NCBI GenBank assembly: GCA_017410365.1
Contig: JAFQQY010000037.1
Location: 114,499-178,498, forward strand
Length of the DNA stretch: 64,000 nt
Source of the DNA: Prevotella sp.
GTDB lineage: Bacteria > Bacteroidota > Bacteroidia > Bacteroidales > Bacteroidaceae
Direction of reading: 5' to 3'
Of this stretch, positions 9,056 through 18,125 are shown in pieces (position 1 is the first letter of the stretch; every line of letters begins with the position of its first letter). The position numbers and the translations under genes are program-made. A model generated the notes under the pieces. The model saw only the letters and a program-made list of their open reading frames with translations. It searched no databases and had not been told where the DNA came from.

Positions 9056-10087
9056 CTAAAGGTCTGCATCCTGCAAAACCACTCGCCAACTGTTAATCAG
9101 TATATAGGCAGAAAGCCACTTGCTGTCGTCGTCGAGGAAGAAGGTCATGTTGTATTCGTCTTGACGGTCAAGATACTCCTGGTCAGTCCAGTGGGTCTTG
9201 TAATGACTCTTCACCAGCAGTAGATAGTCTCTTAATGGTATGCTGAACACTGTTTCGCCTGTCTCTCTGTTTCTCACTTTCAGGCGTGGCTGCTTGTCTG
9301 CCATTATCCTACCCATCGACAAATCTGCAATAACCACATTGGCTGTGTTGTTGTCGGACGATGCTTTCGTGGTTGTCTCTGTCATATCTACGCTGCCTTG
9401 CAATGTGTGGAAAGGCCTGTAGGTGAGAGCATCGTCTGGCAGCAACTGGTTGTCGTGCGCCATAAGCCCGTTGTCTTCGGTTATTGTAAATTCAAACTGG
9501 TCTGCCTTTATTGGTTCTCCACCTTGGTCTTGCAGCACTATCCTTATGGTATTGGTGTTTTTTACAAGCGGCATCACTACCGTAGGGTTCAGTTTGTCTT
9601 CTGGGTTTACTGGCAATGGATTTGTTTCCATGCCGTGGAAGAGTGCCATCAGCTCGCCCACCTCGTTAGTGGCAGAGCGTTGCATTCGGCATTTCAGTTG
9701 TTCGAGCGTTGTTTCTCCTATGATGGTCTGCGGCAGCGAGAATGTTGTGTTGCCAGCCATTCCGCACCATGCCACTACAGTATAGTCTGTTGGGCACCAT
9801 GCCACTTGCATCTTATATCCATCGAGAGCCAGATGTGCTCCCTCGTCTGTCTGTTGGTATGCCAGTTTGCCGTTTTCATCGAAAGCATATACAGCCACGC
9901 TCTTCACCTGTTTAGCAAATGCGTCTACCTCCATCACGTTGTAGTCGTACTGGAAGTCGATATAGTATCTAACGGTACAGTCGCCATATCCGTTGTCGAG
10001 CACTTGGTCGCATGAGGTAGTTGCCAATGCCGTAACAAGCATTGTTGCGGAATATGCCAGCTTTTTTATTATCTTGCAAAAAGACAT
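9056..10087 (-). CDS. FimB/Mfa2-family fimbrial anchor lipoprotein
   Basis: A 343-residue protein with a lipobox (ATTSCDQ). After the lipid Cys comes the family signature of an acidic short stretch and YGDCTVRYYIDFQYDYN, then VKSVAVYAFDENGKL and a VVAWCGM strand. The family anchors the fimbria in the outer membrane and limits its length, as Mfa2/FimB do in Porphyromonas gingivalis. Its position directly after the major subunit gene fits. Length is normal for the family. Confidence 0.85.
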   Translation of the reverse strand: MSFCKIIKKLAYSATMLVTALATTSCDQVLDNGYGDCTVRYYIDFQYDYNVMEVDAFAKQVKSVAVYAFDENGKLAYQQTDEGAHLALDGYKMQVAWCPTDYTVVAWCGMAGNTTFSLPQTIIGETTLEQLKCRMQRSATNEVGELMALFHGMETNPLPVNPEDKLNPTVVMPLVKNTNTIRIVLQDQGGEPIKADQFEFTITEDNGLMAHDNQLLPDDALTYRPFHTLQGSVDMTETTTKASSDNNTANVVIADLSMGRIMADKQPRLKVRNRETGETVFSIPLRDYLLLVKSHYKTHWTDQEYLDRQDEYNMTFFLDDDSKWLSAYILINSWRVVLQDADL

Positions 10088-10115
10088 ATCGTTTTTTGTT
10101 TTTGTTTTTTATTTA

Positions 10116-10151
10116 AAGGGGCGCATCTGCCGATGCGCTGGTGCGCCCCTT
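10116..10151 (-). promoter_or_regulatory. Stem-loop between shaft and anchor genes
   Basis: The outer stem is AAGGGGCGCA (10116-10125) with its complement at 10142-10151; an inner stem is GCATC (10123-10127) with GATGC (10132-10136), so the two compete for some bases. On the minus strand it is followed by a T-poor, A-rich run. It sits in the 83-bp gap just after the major subunit stop and could reduce read-through or stabilise the upstream mRNA so that shaft subunit exceeds anchor. Confidence 0.6.
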
Positions 10152-10170
10152 GAGATTGATTTGTTTATTG

Positions 10171-11940
10171 TTACTTCAAGTCAACGCTTTGGCTAACTAC
10201 GCGATACTTGAGAATCTGAACTGTTGCAGAGATCGCACTATGATTGTCTGTTGGCTTCTCTGGGATGATTGGTTGGTCTGGATCTGTTGGATCTGTTGGA
10301 ACATCTGGATTATCTGGACCATTTGGATCATCTGGGTCTGGATAATAAGGATCTGTTGGGTCTGGGGTTGGATCTGGAGTAGATGGATCATCATCATCAT
10401 CATCTGGATCTGCAGGATTAGGAACTGGAGTTCCGAGACCTGTAATTGAATTAAGGGTTATATTATAAATATGATTACGTATTATAGCATAATCTGTCTC
10501 TTTATAAAGTGGTTCATGTTCAATCTTTGTGAAATAATAAGTCTGGCCACCATTATAATAATTTACAATTCCAATATTTGAATAAATGGCATTAATTATT
10601 GCTTGGTCATCACTTAACTCTGTATCACCATTATAATATTTTGTAGACGCAACCTTTTCAATAGTAACCAATGATTGCCAATTTTTAAGAACTTCTGAAT
10701 TATATTCATATGTTGTTATATTATTATTCCATATAAGTTTCAAATCAGAAGTAGTTAAAGCAAGCTTAGTTGTTCCACCATCAGTTGATTTTTTTATGTT
10801 ACCAAGATTCTTTAAAGCTTCAATAAAGAATGCATTCATTGCATTTGCTTGAGTGGTACTTGCAAAATCTTGTCCTCCCCATTGAATTAGATGCACAGGT
10901 TTGTCATCTGTTGTTTGCAAAATAGCAGCAACAACTAACTGGGTATTATTATTTTCGTCTGTGTTTTCAAAACAATACTTATCTACTGTATTTGCACTAC
11001 TCCATGTATAATGTCCATACTTACCATCTACAGGTACATAAGAATTAGCCCAATATGAACGGAAATCAGATGCATCATTCCACCATCCTTCAGTTAGTGG
11101 AGTAGAACTTGCAGACACCAAATTGAATGCATATGTATTATTTAATTGTTTAATCAGATATGACTGCTTATTAGTATTATCTAACCACCAACCTTGAACA
11201 ATTGGTTTAACAACTGTTGCTCCATCTTTTAAGGTTGTCTGATTAATAGTTGCAGCTACTGTAGACAATGAAACACGAGCAAAAACTCTCTCTACGGCAA
11301 TTGTCACTGGTTTAGTTAAAGCATCTGTTCTTGCAGCATCTGCTGTTTCACCATAACCTATCTTTCCAGCTACTGGAGTTTCTTGAATAACAGTTGTACC
11401 ATTAACATATACCGAATTACTCATAACTAGTCCATTAGCTTCATCACATGTAGCTAACAACTTGCTTTGGAGTACTTCTTTAAAAACAGATAAAGACTTA
11501 CCATCAAGTTCTGTATGTAAAGCATCTGAAACATTCAAAACTGCTATAATATGTGTTGGCGCCTTTTCGTCTACAATAACAATATGATTATCGTCAAAGA
11601 ATCGTTCTATTGTATTTCCAGTTCCAGGACTTGTAGTTTCTGGTGCATCTACTTTTACTGCTTTAATTTGTGTGTTTCCATCAAACAAATAAAAATAAGC
11701 ATTTTTTACAACTGCTTCAGCACCTGTACCTGCCTGATAATATGTATCATTATCATTGGCACCATTCCATTTTGAATCTTCAGCTCTTGTAATATTACCT
11801 CCTGGCATTACAAGCTTCACCGCAATACAAGCGACACCGTCTTTACCTTCCTGACCGCTGTCAATTGCGTCATCATCGCTTGAGCAGCTTGCTAATGCTA
11901 AGCAAGCGAGTGCTCCAAAGAAATAGTTTCTTAGTTTCAT
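10171..11940 (-). CDS. Mfa1-type major fimbrial subunit
   Basis: A 589-residue lipoprotein precursor (lipobox ALASCSSDD). GGNITRAED carries the expected propeptide Arg site, followed by the N-domain strand NAYFYLFDGN and AVLNVSD. A conserved ITVAVERVFARVSLS-like strand is present (TIAVERVFARVSLS). The last residues, LKYRVVSQSVDLK, match the conserved C-terminal strand (x-W/Y-R-V-V-x-Q-x-V-x-L) that completes the next subunit in Mfa1 fibres. Just before it lies an Asp/Pro-rich linker of about 40 residues (roughly 515-560) encoded by repeats of GGATCTGTTGG type. It is the third gene of the operon, in the place expected for the shaft subunit. Confidence 0.85.
   Translation of the reverse strand: MKLRNYFFGALACLALASCSSDDDAIDSGQEGKDGVACIAVKLVMPGGNITRAEDSKWNGANDNDTYYQAGTGAEAVVKNAYFYLFDGNTQIKAVKVDAPETTSPGTGNTIERFFDDNHIVIVDEKAPTHIIAVLNVSDALHTELDGKSLSVFKEVLQSKLLATCDEANGLVMSNSVYVNGTTVIQETPVAGKIGYGETADAARTDALTKPVTIAVERVFARVSLSTVAATINQTTLKDGATVVKPIVQGWWLDNTNKQSYLIKQLNNTYAFNLVSASSTPLTEGWWNDASDFRSYWANSYVPVDGKYGHYTWSSANTVDKYCFENTDENNNTQLVVAAILQTTDDKPVHLIQWGGQDFASTTQANAMNAFFIEALKNLGNIKKSTDGGTTKLALTTSDLKLIWNNNITTYEYNSEVLKNWQSLVTIEKVASTKYYNGDTELSDDQAIINAIYSNIGIVNYYNGGQTYYFTKIEHEPLYKETDYAIIRNHIYNITLNSITGLGTPVPNPADPDDDDDDPSTPDPTPDPTDPYYPDPDDPNGPDNPDVPTDPTDPDQPIIPEKPTDNHSAISATVQILKYRVVSQSVDLK
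10260..10400. repeat. Repeats coding the Asp/Pro linker of the shaft fimbrillin
   Basis: Imperfect 9-bp units (GGATCTGTT, GGATCATCT and similar) encode Asp-Pro-Thr / Asp-Asp-Pro steps. Such a run can change length in steps of three residues without loss of frame. Confidence 0.7.
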
Positions 11941-11981
11941 AATTAAATTGATTTTTTAAGATGTTAATATATAAAAATTGT

Positions 11982-13415
11982 TTACATTCTCTTTTCCATT
12001 TCAGCCTTAGCCTGCTGAGCCTGCTTGCAACCGCCATCGGCAGCTTGCTTTATCAGCTGGTATGCCTGCTGCTTGTTGCCCTGCATCCATCGCAGTATGC
12101 CGAGGTTGCATTTGGCTTCGGCACTATCGCCAGCCTTCTGCAGATAACGCTCTGCCTGAGCGAGGTCTTTCTGCTGCAAGGCTATCGCTGCGGCATTGAG
12201 GTTTGCAGCCTCATCGTCTGGGAACATTGTTACTGCCGTCATAAACAGTTTGTTGTAGTCGGCACTGCCCGGTTCGTATGTCTGCGCCACACGATACATC
12301 TCCGCCTGACTGAGTTGTGCGGGGCGCGTCTTGAATATCTCCTTAGCTTCTTCTGTGGTGAAGTCGCGTATGGTGTAATATATGGTATAGTCGGAATGAC
12401 GCAGTGCAGGATATATATCCTCCAGAATATCTTTCTTGTAGCATGCCAACTGCTTCAGTCGGTTGTCGCGTGCGTCAGGGCTCTTTATCGTCTTATCGTC
12501 GATAATGCTCAGTATCTGGTCTTTCTGCGGCAGACTGCCTTCAAGGATATGACGGCGCAATCCCTCCCAATCTTCAGGCTCGTAGCTTACCTTGAAGTCA
12601 ACACCCTCTAAGGCATATTCTTCTACGATATACTTGCGCATGGTTTCCGCACGTCCGCTTGCCAGACGCACATTGTTCTGATAGCTGCCTTCCGGCGATG
12701 CATAACCCTTGATAGTGGCGTAGGTTATAGACACATTGTTGTCGCTGCGCACCGGTGCGATAGTAGCACGGATAGAGTCTAGCTCCTGCGGATTACGACG
12801 ATATGTTGGGTCCAGTTCTGTGCGGTTTACTCGATAGTCGAGATATGCGCTGCCCTTCAGACTGTCGACCTTAACCGGTGGTGCCACTGGCGTGAGGAAA
12901 GCTATGTGGTCGTATGTTGGGAACGGGCGTAATATTCTGCCCACAGGTATCAGCAGTTCTTCTTCTTTTGCATTGCCGCATCCGCACAGTTCGGCATGCA
13001 GCATCAGTTGGCATTCCTCCATCCATGGTTGCATGTCGATGACAGCCGTCTGAGAATTGCTCTGCTCGGTATTGTTTTTTCTTCTATCTATCTTTACAGC
13101 ATCGAGGAATGTTTTTGTCTGCTGTCGCTCCTGTATAATCATTCGTTTCCTGCCGTAATACACCGACGGAGCCAAAGCCTTGTTTTCGCTTTGTGCTGTA
13201 GTGTCCTTACATATAATAGGTGTTAGCGTGAGCATGCGGTTGCTTGAGAAGTTGAGCTTGTCAGTAAGCGTATAATCTATGCTCACGTACAGTTCGCCCT
13301 TGTCGGTGCGAGTCAGTTGGTGGCTGTCTATCCTTATCTTGTCGGCTGTAAGGATATCCTGTGCTGTGGCTGTCAGTGGCAGCAGTGTCAGGAGAGCTAT
13401 GATAGTTCTTTTCAT
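11982..13415 (-). CDS. DUF3868/OmpA-like outer-membrane protein of the fimbrial operon
   Basis: A 477-residue protein with a cleavable signal peptide (ending TATAQ). The N-terminal part (about 20-200) matches DUF3868, found next to Mfa/Fim genes. The middle part is OmpA-like, with YATIKGYASPEGSYQNN followed by LASGRAETMRKYI, the peptidoglycan-binding pattern. The C-terminal part (about 360-470) has TPR-like helices (ANLNAAAIALQQKDLAQAERYL). It probably links the fimbrial assembly site to peptidoglycan. It sits 41 bp before the major subunit. Confidence 0.8.
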   Translation of the reverse strand: MKRTIIALLTLLPLTATAQDILTADKIRIDSHQLTRTDKGELYVSIDYTLTDKLNFSSNRMLTLTPIICKDTTAQSENKALAPSVYYGRKRMIIQERQQTKTFLDAVKIDRRKNNTEQSNSQTAVIDMQPWMEECQLMLHAELCGCGNAKEEELLIPVGRILRPFPTYDHIAFLTPVAPPVKVDSLKGSAYLDYRVNRTELDPTYRRNPQELDSIRATIAPVRSDNNVSITYATIKGYASPEGSYQNNVRLASGRAETMRKYIVEEYALEGVDFKVSYEPEDWEGLRRHILEGSLPQKDQILSIIDDKTIKSPDARDNRLKQLACYKKDILEDIYPALRHSDYTIYYTIRDFTTEEAKEIFKTRPAQLSQAEMYRVAQTYEPGSADYNKLFMTAVTMFPDDEAANLNAAAIALQQKDLAQAERYLQKAGDSAEAKCNLGILRWMQGNKQQAYQLIKQAADGGCKQAQQAKAEMEKRM

Positions 13416-13425
13416 TTTCTTTTTT

Positions 13426-13485
13426 CTTATTGGGCTAATGAGGCTAATGGGACTTATGGGTCTTATGGGACCGATGGGTCTGGGA
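13426..13485. repeat. 9-bp tandem repeats, (G)GGCTAATGA family
   Basis: About six degenerate 9-bp units (GGCTAATGA, GGACTTATG, GGTCTTATG) fill the gap between the DUF3575 stop and the DUF3868 start. A closely related array precedes the M28 gene at 18030-18125. In both cases the array follows a T-rich run next to the start codon. Confidence 0.75.
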
Positions 13486-14082
13486 TTAAAACAGATAAAC
13501 CAGATTCAGGGCGAGCTTTGTCGGACCAAGATAGTTTTTGTTTCCCTTGTCGCGCTGTTCGCCACAATCGCCGCAATCATACTTCTTGTATGTGACATAA
13601 TTGTAACCTAGTCCGATGGTTCCCTCTATGTTCCAATGTTCAGACAGTATGTGCTGGTAACCGTAGCTGATGCCGGCTCCATAGAATCTGCCTTTATATC
13701 TATACTTATCAACATCGTCGAACACTCCGAATGGCATGTCAACATTCCATGTATTGTAAGCTCCCCCCATAAGGTGCAACCCGAAGAAATGTCCATTGAA
13801 CGTATCGCAAAGCCAATAGCGCAGTTCTGGCTGAATCATCAGAAGCTTATGCTGCTTGGTGTCAGAATGTTTGAATGGAGTATAATAGCCTGTAAGGTCG
13901 GCTGTAAATTTCTTGCCTAGCCCTATTTCCATTGCAAGGTTAGGCATCAGCAGCGCATCCAACGGCAGATTGGTCTTCAGCGCAACTTGGGCATGAGAAG
14001 CACAAGCTACACATAAGAGTACTATAACGGCTCTCAACCGCTTGTAAATTCTAAGTTTTAGTCCGTAATTAATTTCTAACAT
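13486..14082 (-). CDS. DUF3575 outer-membrane beta-barrel protein, first gene of the fimbrial operon
   Basis: About 198 residues from ATG 14082. An upstream in-frame start at 14124 would lie too close to the promoter and adds no conserved sequence. The signal peptide is YKRLRAVIVLLCVACASHAQ. VALKTNLPLDALLMPNLAMEIGLG is split over the typical first strand of DUF3575, and PELRYWLCDTFNGHFFGLHLM is also characteristic. The family is found with DUF3868 and Mfa genes and is thought to be a barrel of the fimbrial assembly machinery. Confidence 0.8.
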   Translation of the reverse strand: MLEINYGLKLRIYKRLRAVIVLLCVACASHAQVALKTNLPLDALLMPNLAMEIGLGKKFTADLTGYYTPFKHSDTKQHKLLMIQPELRYWLCDTFNGHFFGLHLMGGAYNTWNVDMPFGVFDDVDKYRYKGRFYGAGISYGYQHILSEHWNIEGTIGLGYNYVTYKKYDCGDCGEQRDKGNKNYLGPTKLALNLVYLF

Positions 14083-14121
14083 AAATATAAAAGAATACAA
14101 ACACACACCTCGCTTTAAAAG

Positions 14122-14129
14122 CAAAGTTA
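14122..14129 (-). promoter_or_regulatory. Predicted -7 box of the fimbrial operon
   Basis: TAACTTTG on the minus strand, about 40 bp before ATG 14082. No TTTG at the ideal -33 distance is seen. The 14150-14290 stretch upstream is very AT-rich and otherwise featureless apart from a run of nine G at 14264-14272. Confidence 0.45.
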
Positions 14130-14314
14130 GTGCTATAGGTTCTCAAATGTCTTTTTACTTACTTTATTATTACTTACTTTAATGGTAATGTCGAACTGCA
14201 AATTTATAAACATTATTTAATAATAATACAAGTACTTTATGCGATTTAGCAAAAATTAGTTAACGGGGGGGGGAGAATTTAAGGTTATTTAAGAAATAAA
14301 GAGCAATTAAGCGT

Positions 14315-16315
14315 CTAAAACCGCCATTTCAGTTGAACATCTATGTCTGTAAGGGATGAAGAGTCTATTTGCTGCAAACCGCTGCCAACGGTAGAGCGGT
14401 CGAAGTAATTGGTTGTGGCGGCCTTGGCGAGCAGCATCAGGCGGTCGGTAAGACTGATGCGGGCTAGCAACGAATAGCGAAGGCCATGACCGTAGCACAT
14501 GAGCGACGACATGGTGTAGAGCATGCCACGCTCGGAAACATAGATTCGGCTGTCATAGTCGTCGGTATTGAAATAAAAGACAGATGCCACTGCCGATAAG
14601 CGCTTGCCGGTATAGCCTGCCGACTGTCCCAGCATATAGCCAAAGGAACTTCTACCAGCTGAATAGGCAGACAGGCTGAGGCGCGTGGTACTGCTGAAAC
14701 CTTTTGTCTTGTAAGCCATTGAGAATCTTGACGTATGCGAATGATGATAAACCAGCGCCGACTTGTTTTCATTGTCACGCTGACGCATGCGCCAACGGTA
14801 GCGAGCAGAAAGAGTCCAATTGTTGCTAGTATAGATAGCGCTAAGCATATTGTCGAACGAGCGTGACGACTGCGATGCCTGATATTTTGGCCATGCGAAA
14901 TAAGCAAAATCCGTGTATGCACTGATGCGCCAGCTACGCGACGGACGCCAGTCGGCACCCAGATATACCCCACTCTCATTCTGCACATTACCCCCATCGC
15001 TCATACTATTGGCATAAAGCGATGTATACCGATATGAATAGAAACGTTGCAGAAGCAGCATACTTACATCTGACGATAGCCTTACATTCAAACTGTTCAG
15101 CGTGGCAATTGCACCGTTGCCTGATATGGCTGTCTCGCCACCCAACAGGAAAAGTCGGTTGCGCCAACTATAATTGACGCCAGCATTCAGGAATCCGTAG
15201 CCCGTCGCATAGTGTCGGCGAAAGACTTGCTTGATGTCCGGCTGCAAAGGACGATTCAATGATGTATATACGGCTGTTGCCCCAATATGAAAGTCGGCAT
15301 GGTCGTAAGCCAAGGCACCTCCTACTACCGTGGCATGGGCATTATGACGGCGACGCACCTCGCTGGGCGTGCGATGATAGTCGGAGGAGAGAATGGTGGC
15401 TATGGTGCCGTCATCGTTGAGAGTGGCATCGATGGCTCTGTAAGACGCAAAGGCTGTTGCCGTGAGGTCTGCCCCAAGAGACAGTGTTGCCGCCGCACCC
15501 TGAAAATAGTTGGCTTCCGAACGCGACGAATGCGGACGTATATTGTCGGATGTACGCCCTAAGGAAGCGAGCGTGGCCGTCTTGCCAAAACTCAGGTCGG
15601 TATTAACAACCAGTCCCTTGCCCATTGACAAACGATAGCGTCCAATGACCATATTTCGCAATCGCTTGTAGTCCTTCAACTGAAGATAGAACGAATAGTA
15701 GTCGTAACCCATATTTGCCGGCGATGAAAAGAATGGCTCGCCAGCATCTTGTGAACCTACAAATCCAAAACGCAAGCGGTTCTTGCTGTTGAAGTCGTAG
15801 CGGAACCAATGCTTGTACTTATAGCCCAGATAGCCGTTGCGGTCGCCCTTATGCTCATACATAGGCACCTTCAGAGCCGCTGTCAGTTCGTGGCGACCGC
15901 CATGCAAAAGAGATTTCAGCGTTATAGTGTCCTTCTGCTGCTCTTCCTCGCCTATATAGACAAAACATTTCAACAATGAAAAATACAATCTGCCAATAGA
16001 AGGAATCATGAGCAGTTCGCCCATAGAGCGCAGGGGGCGGTACCTGTCTATATATTCATAAAGGTCTTCCTGCTGCTGGTCGCTAAGGAAAATCAACTGC
16101 TGCAGTTCATCGGGTGTGGCAGTATTCAGATTTATGGGTTTCGCCTCCAGTTCGCTCAACGCCTCGTGCAGACGCTCATAAGATGTCGTCTCATGGTCAT
16201 CGTCATCTGTCAGTTGCTCAAGATAATACTCCCACGACCTGTTTTCTTGCGCCCCAACAAGCATGGTGCCTGCAAGCACGATAGACAATAAGAAAAGAAG
16301 GCGCAGTCGTATCAT
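14315..16315 (-). CDS. Helix-hairpin-helix outer-membrane protein
   Basis: A 666-residue protein with a signal peptide (ending MLVGAQ). Residues about 55-125 are a ComEA-like helix-hairpin-helix region: INLNTATPDELQQL, then GELLMIPSIGRLYF. The remainder is rich in alternating aromatic/polar strands and reads as an outer-membrane beta-barrel. This combination is common in Bacteroidales and annotated as a helix-hairpin-helix domain protein; its function is unknown. It faces the DUF4294 gene with a divergent promoter region. Confidence 0.75.
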   Translation of the reverse strand: MIRLRLLFLLSIVLAGTMLVGAQENRSWEYYLEQLTDDDDHETTSYERLHEALSELEAKPINLNTATPDELQQLIFLSDQQQEDLYEYIDRYRPLRSMGELLMIPSIGRLYFSLLKCFVYIGEEEQQKDTITLKSLLHGGRHELTAALKVPMYEHKGDRNGYLGYKYKHWFRYDFNSKNRLRFGFVGSQDAGEPFFSSPANMGYDYYSFYLQLKDYKRLRNMVIGRYRLSMGKGLVVNTDLSFGKTATLASLGRTSDNIRPHSSRSEANYFQGAAATLSLGADLTATAFASYRAIDATLNDDGTIATILSSDYHRTPSEVRRRHNAHATVVGGALAYDHADFHIGATAVYTSLNRPLQPDIKQVFRRHYATGYGFLNAGVNYSWRNRLFLLGGETAISGNGAIATLNSLNVRLSSDVSMLLLQRFYSYRYTSLYANSMSDGGNVQNESGVYLGADWRPSRSWRISAYTDFAYFAWPKYQASQSSRSFDNMLSAIYTSNNWTLSARYRWRMRQRDNENKSALVYHHSHTSRFSMAYKTKGFSSTTRLSLSAYSAGRSSFGYMLGQSAGYTGKRLSAVASVFYFNTDDYDSRIYVSERGMLYTMSSLMCYGHGLRYSLLARISLTDRLMLLAKAATTNYFDRSTVGSGLQQIDSSSLTDIDVQLKWRF

Positions 16316-16319
16316 AACA

Positions 16320-16327
16320 CAAAGTTA
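16320..16327 (-). promoter_or_regulatory. Predicted -7 box of the helix-hairpin-helix gene
   Basis: TAACTTTG on the minus strand, 5 bp from the ATG at 16315, which implies a leaderless or nearly leaderless mRNA. Confidence 0.45.
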
Positions 16328-16391
16328 CAACAAAATATGTAAAATAAAATAAAATGTATGGTCATTTAGGCATCAAATGGAAAAATATAAG

Positions 16392-16399
16392 TACTTTTG
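16392..16399 (+). promoter_or_regulatory. Predicted -7 box of the DUF4294 gene
   Basis: TACTTTTG lies 9 bp before ATG 16408. Its place decides the start codon in favour of 16408 over the upstream ATG at 16354. Confidence 0.55.
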
Positions 16400-16407
16400 C
16401 CAAGGAT

Positions 16408-17007
16408 ATGAGAATAATTATGCTGACGGCCTTATGCTTGCTCGCCACACTCGGAGCAACGGCACAGAACCAGGACAGTACAGCCTTTACGCCAATGGTA
16501 AAGGTTGGCAAGGTGATGTATGAGGGCGACAGCATTCAGTATCTGGAGATGAGCAATGTGTATGTCTATCCGCCGCCATCGTTCAAGAGCAAGCGCCAAG
16601 CTAACAGTTATATGCGCCTGGTGAGAAACGTGAAGAAGGTGCTGCCGATAGCCAAACAGGTGAACGCCATCATTCTGGAGACATACGAGTATTTGCAGAC
16701 GTTGCCCACAGAGAAGGAACGCGAGGAGCACATGAAGCGCGTTGAGCATAGCATATTCAAGGAATATAAACCGGTAATGAAGAAACTCACCTACTCGCAA
16801 GGCAAACTGCTCATCAGACTTGTTTACCGTGAGTGCAACTCATCGTCGTATGACATTCTGAAGGCTTTTCTCGGTCCTGTGCGTGCCGGTTTCTGGCAGG
16901 CTTTCTCTTCCATATTCGGTGCCAGTTTGAAAAAAGAATATGACCCCGACGGCACTGACCGACTGACAGAGCGTGTGGTACTGATGGTTGAGGCAGGACA
17001 GATTTGA
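16408..17007 (+). CDS. DUF4294 secreted protein
   Basis: About 199 residues from ATG 16408 with a signal peptide (LLATLGATAQ). The body has the DUF4294 pattern: VKVGKVMYEGDSIQYLEM, VYVYPPPSFKSKRQ, then a helical stretch with RLVRNVKKVLPIA and KPVMKKLTYSQGKLLIRLVYRE. It is a Bacteroidales-specific family of unknown function, probably periplasmic or at the outer membrane. Its 3' end is 21 bp from the convergent end of the M28 gene. Confidence 0.8.
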   Translation: MRIIMLTALCLLATLGATAQNQDSTAFTPMVKVGKVMYEGDSIQYLEMSNVYVYPPPSFKSKRQANSYMRLVRNVKKVLPIAKQVNAIILETYEYLQTLPTEKEREEHMKRVEHSIFKEYKPVMKKLTYSQGKLLIRLVYRECNSSSYDILKAFLGPVRAGFWQAFSSIFGASLKKEYDPDGTDRLTERVVLMVEAGQI

Positions 17008-17028
17008 TGAGGGATGAGAGATGAGGGC

Positions 17029-18015
17029 TCAATCCTCCCCATAAACAACAGCAACCACAGTCTGACCAACGGCTTCGAGCGTATTGCGGTCGATATGGTT
17101 CATATCGTCGAAGACAGTATGCCATGTAGACCCGAAACTGCTTGACGGGCAGTCGGCAATATACGGAACGATGTCAACCGTAGGGATATGGGCATCCTGA
17201 TTTATAGCCACATGGTCGTCGGTGATATATCCTCCCGGAGCCATCTGGAAATAGCTGCCATAACCAATGCCGTGGGCGGCAGACCAAATCTTGTCGACAA
17301 CAGCCGACGCATAGTCAACAGAAAAACCTTCCTTGTAGAACTTCGCTCCCTGTCCACCTACCATGTCGAGCAATATACCGAAGCGAGCCTTATAGTCCTG
17401 CTTGTGCGGATTGAGAGCCCAATACTGTGAGCCCAACGCCCAACTATTTCCCTCATCGTAGTGGTCGCTCCACTGTGGAATACCAGAATCCTCGGCATCA
17501 AAGCAAATGAAATCGATACCAATATTCAGACTGTCACTGGCAGTTATGAGTCGTGCCAGTTCGATGAGAACAGCCACGCCACTGGCACCGTCGTTGGCAC
17601 CAAGCACAGGCTTTCGCCAGTTAGCACTATCAGGGTCGTTGTCTGCCCAAGGACGTGTATCCCAATGTGCACACAACAAAATCCTGTTGTCAAGCTGCGG
17701 TTTATAGCTTGCTATGATATTTGTGGCATTAACGGGTGTGCCGTCGAAGAGTTTCAGTGTTGCCTTCTGTCTGACAACCTCCAAGCCATACTGCTGGAAC
17801 TTGCCTGCAATCCACTCCTCACACAAGTCGTGCGCCTCGCTGTTCATCGTGCGCGGTCCGAAAGAACACTGTGCTGCACAAAAGGCATAAGCGCTATCGG
17901 CAGAAAACACTGGCAACTGCAACTGTGGCTTTGAAGTTTCTGCTGTAGTATTTTTTTTAGTGCTTCCACAGCCAATGATGGCTAAGAGAGCTATAATAAG
18001 GTATATCTTTTTCAT
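17029..18015 (-). CDS. M28-family glutaminyl-peptide cyclotransferase-like lipoprotein
   Basis: A 328-residue lipoprotein (lipobox AIIGCGS). Zinc-site motifs are visible: LLCAHWDTRPWAD (His, Asp), GANDGASGVAVLIELA (Asp), FICFDAEDSG (Glu/Asp) and a C-terminal DDHVAINQDAHIPTVDI (His). The family includes bacterial glutaminyl cyclases that convert N-terminal Gln to pyroglutamate on exported proteins, a common modification in Bacteroidales. The C-terminal SSSFGSTWHTVFDDMNHID also fits. The M28 aminopeptidase alternative cannot be excluded. Confidence 0.8.
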   Translation of the reverse strand: MKKIYLIIALLAIIGCGSTKKNTTAETSKPQLQLPVFSADSAYAFCAAQCSFGPRTMNSEAHDLCEEWIAGKFQQYGLEVVRQKATLKLFDGTPVNATNIIASYKPQLDNRILLCAHWDTRPWADNDPDSANWRKPVLGANDGASGVAVLIELARLITASDSLNIGIDFICFDAEDSGIPQWSDHYDEGNSWALGSQYWALNPHKQDYKARFGILLDMVGGQGAKFYKEGFSVDYASAVVDKIWSAAHGIGYGSYFQMAPGGYITDDHVAINQDAHIPTVDIVPYIADCPSSSFGSTWHTVFDDMNHIDRNTLEAVGQTVVAVVYGED

Positions 18016-18029
18016 TTTTTTCTTTTTTT

Positions 18030-18125
18030 TATTGGGCGAATGGGGCTTATAAGGCTAATGAGACTAATGAGACTAATGAGACTAATGAGACCTATGAGAC
18101 TAATGAGGCTAATAGGACTAATGTG
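18030..18125. repeat. 9-bp tandem array ACTAATGAG
   Basis: About nine units of (G)ACTAATGA lie between the M28 start and the stop of the C26-M19 gene. Four consecutive units are nearly identical. Related to 13426-13485. Confidence 0.85.

Noticed and set aside
10197-10403. Met/Gln-rich small frame
   Set aside because: Out-of-frame reading of the Asp/Pro linker repeats in the fimbrillin gene.
18030-18125. Possible CRISPR array
   Set aside because: Units are 9 bp, contiguous and without spacers; no cas genes are in the window. The same holds for the arrays at 27604, 31677 and 43205.
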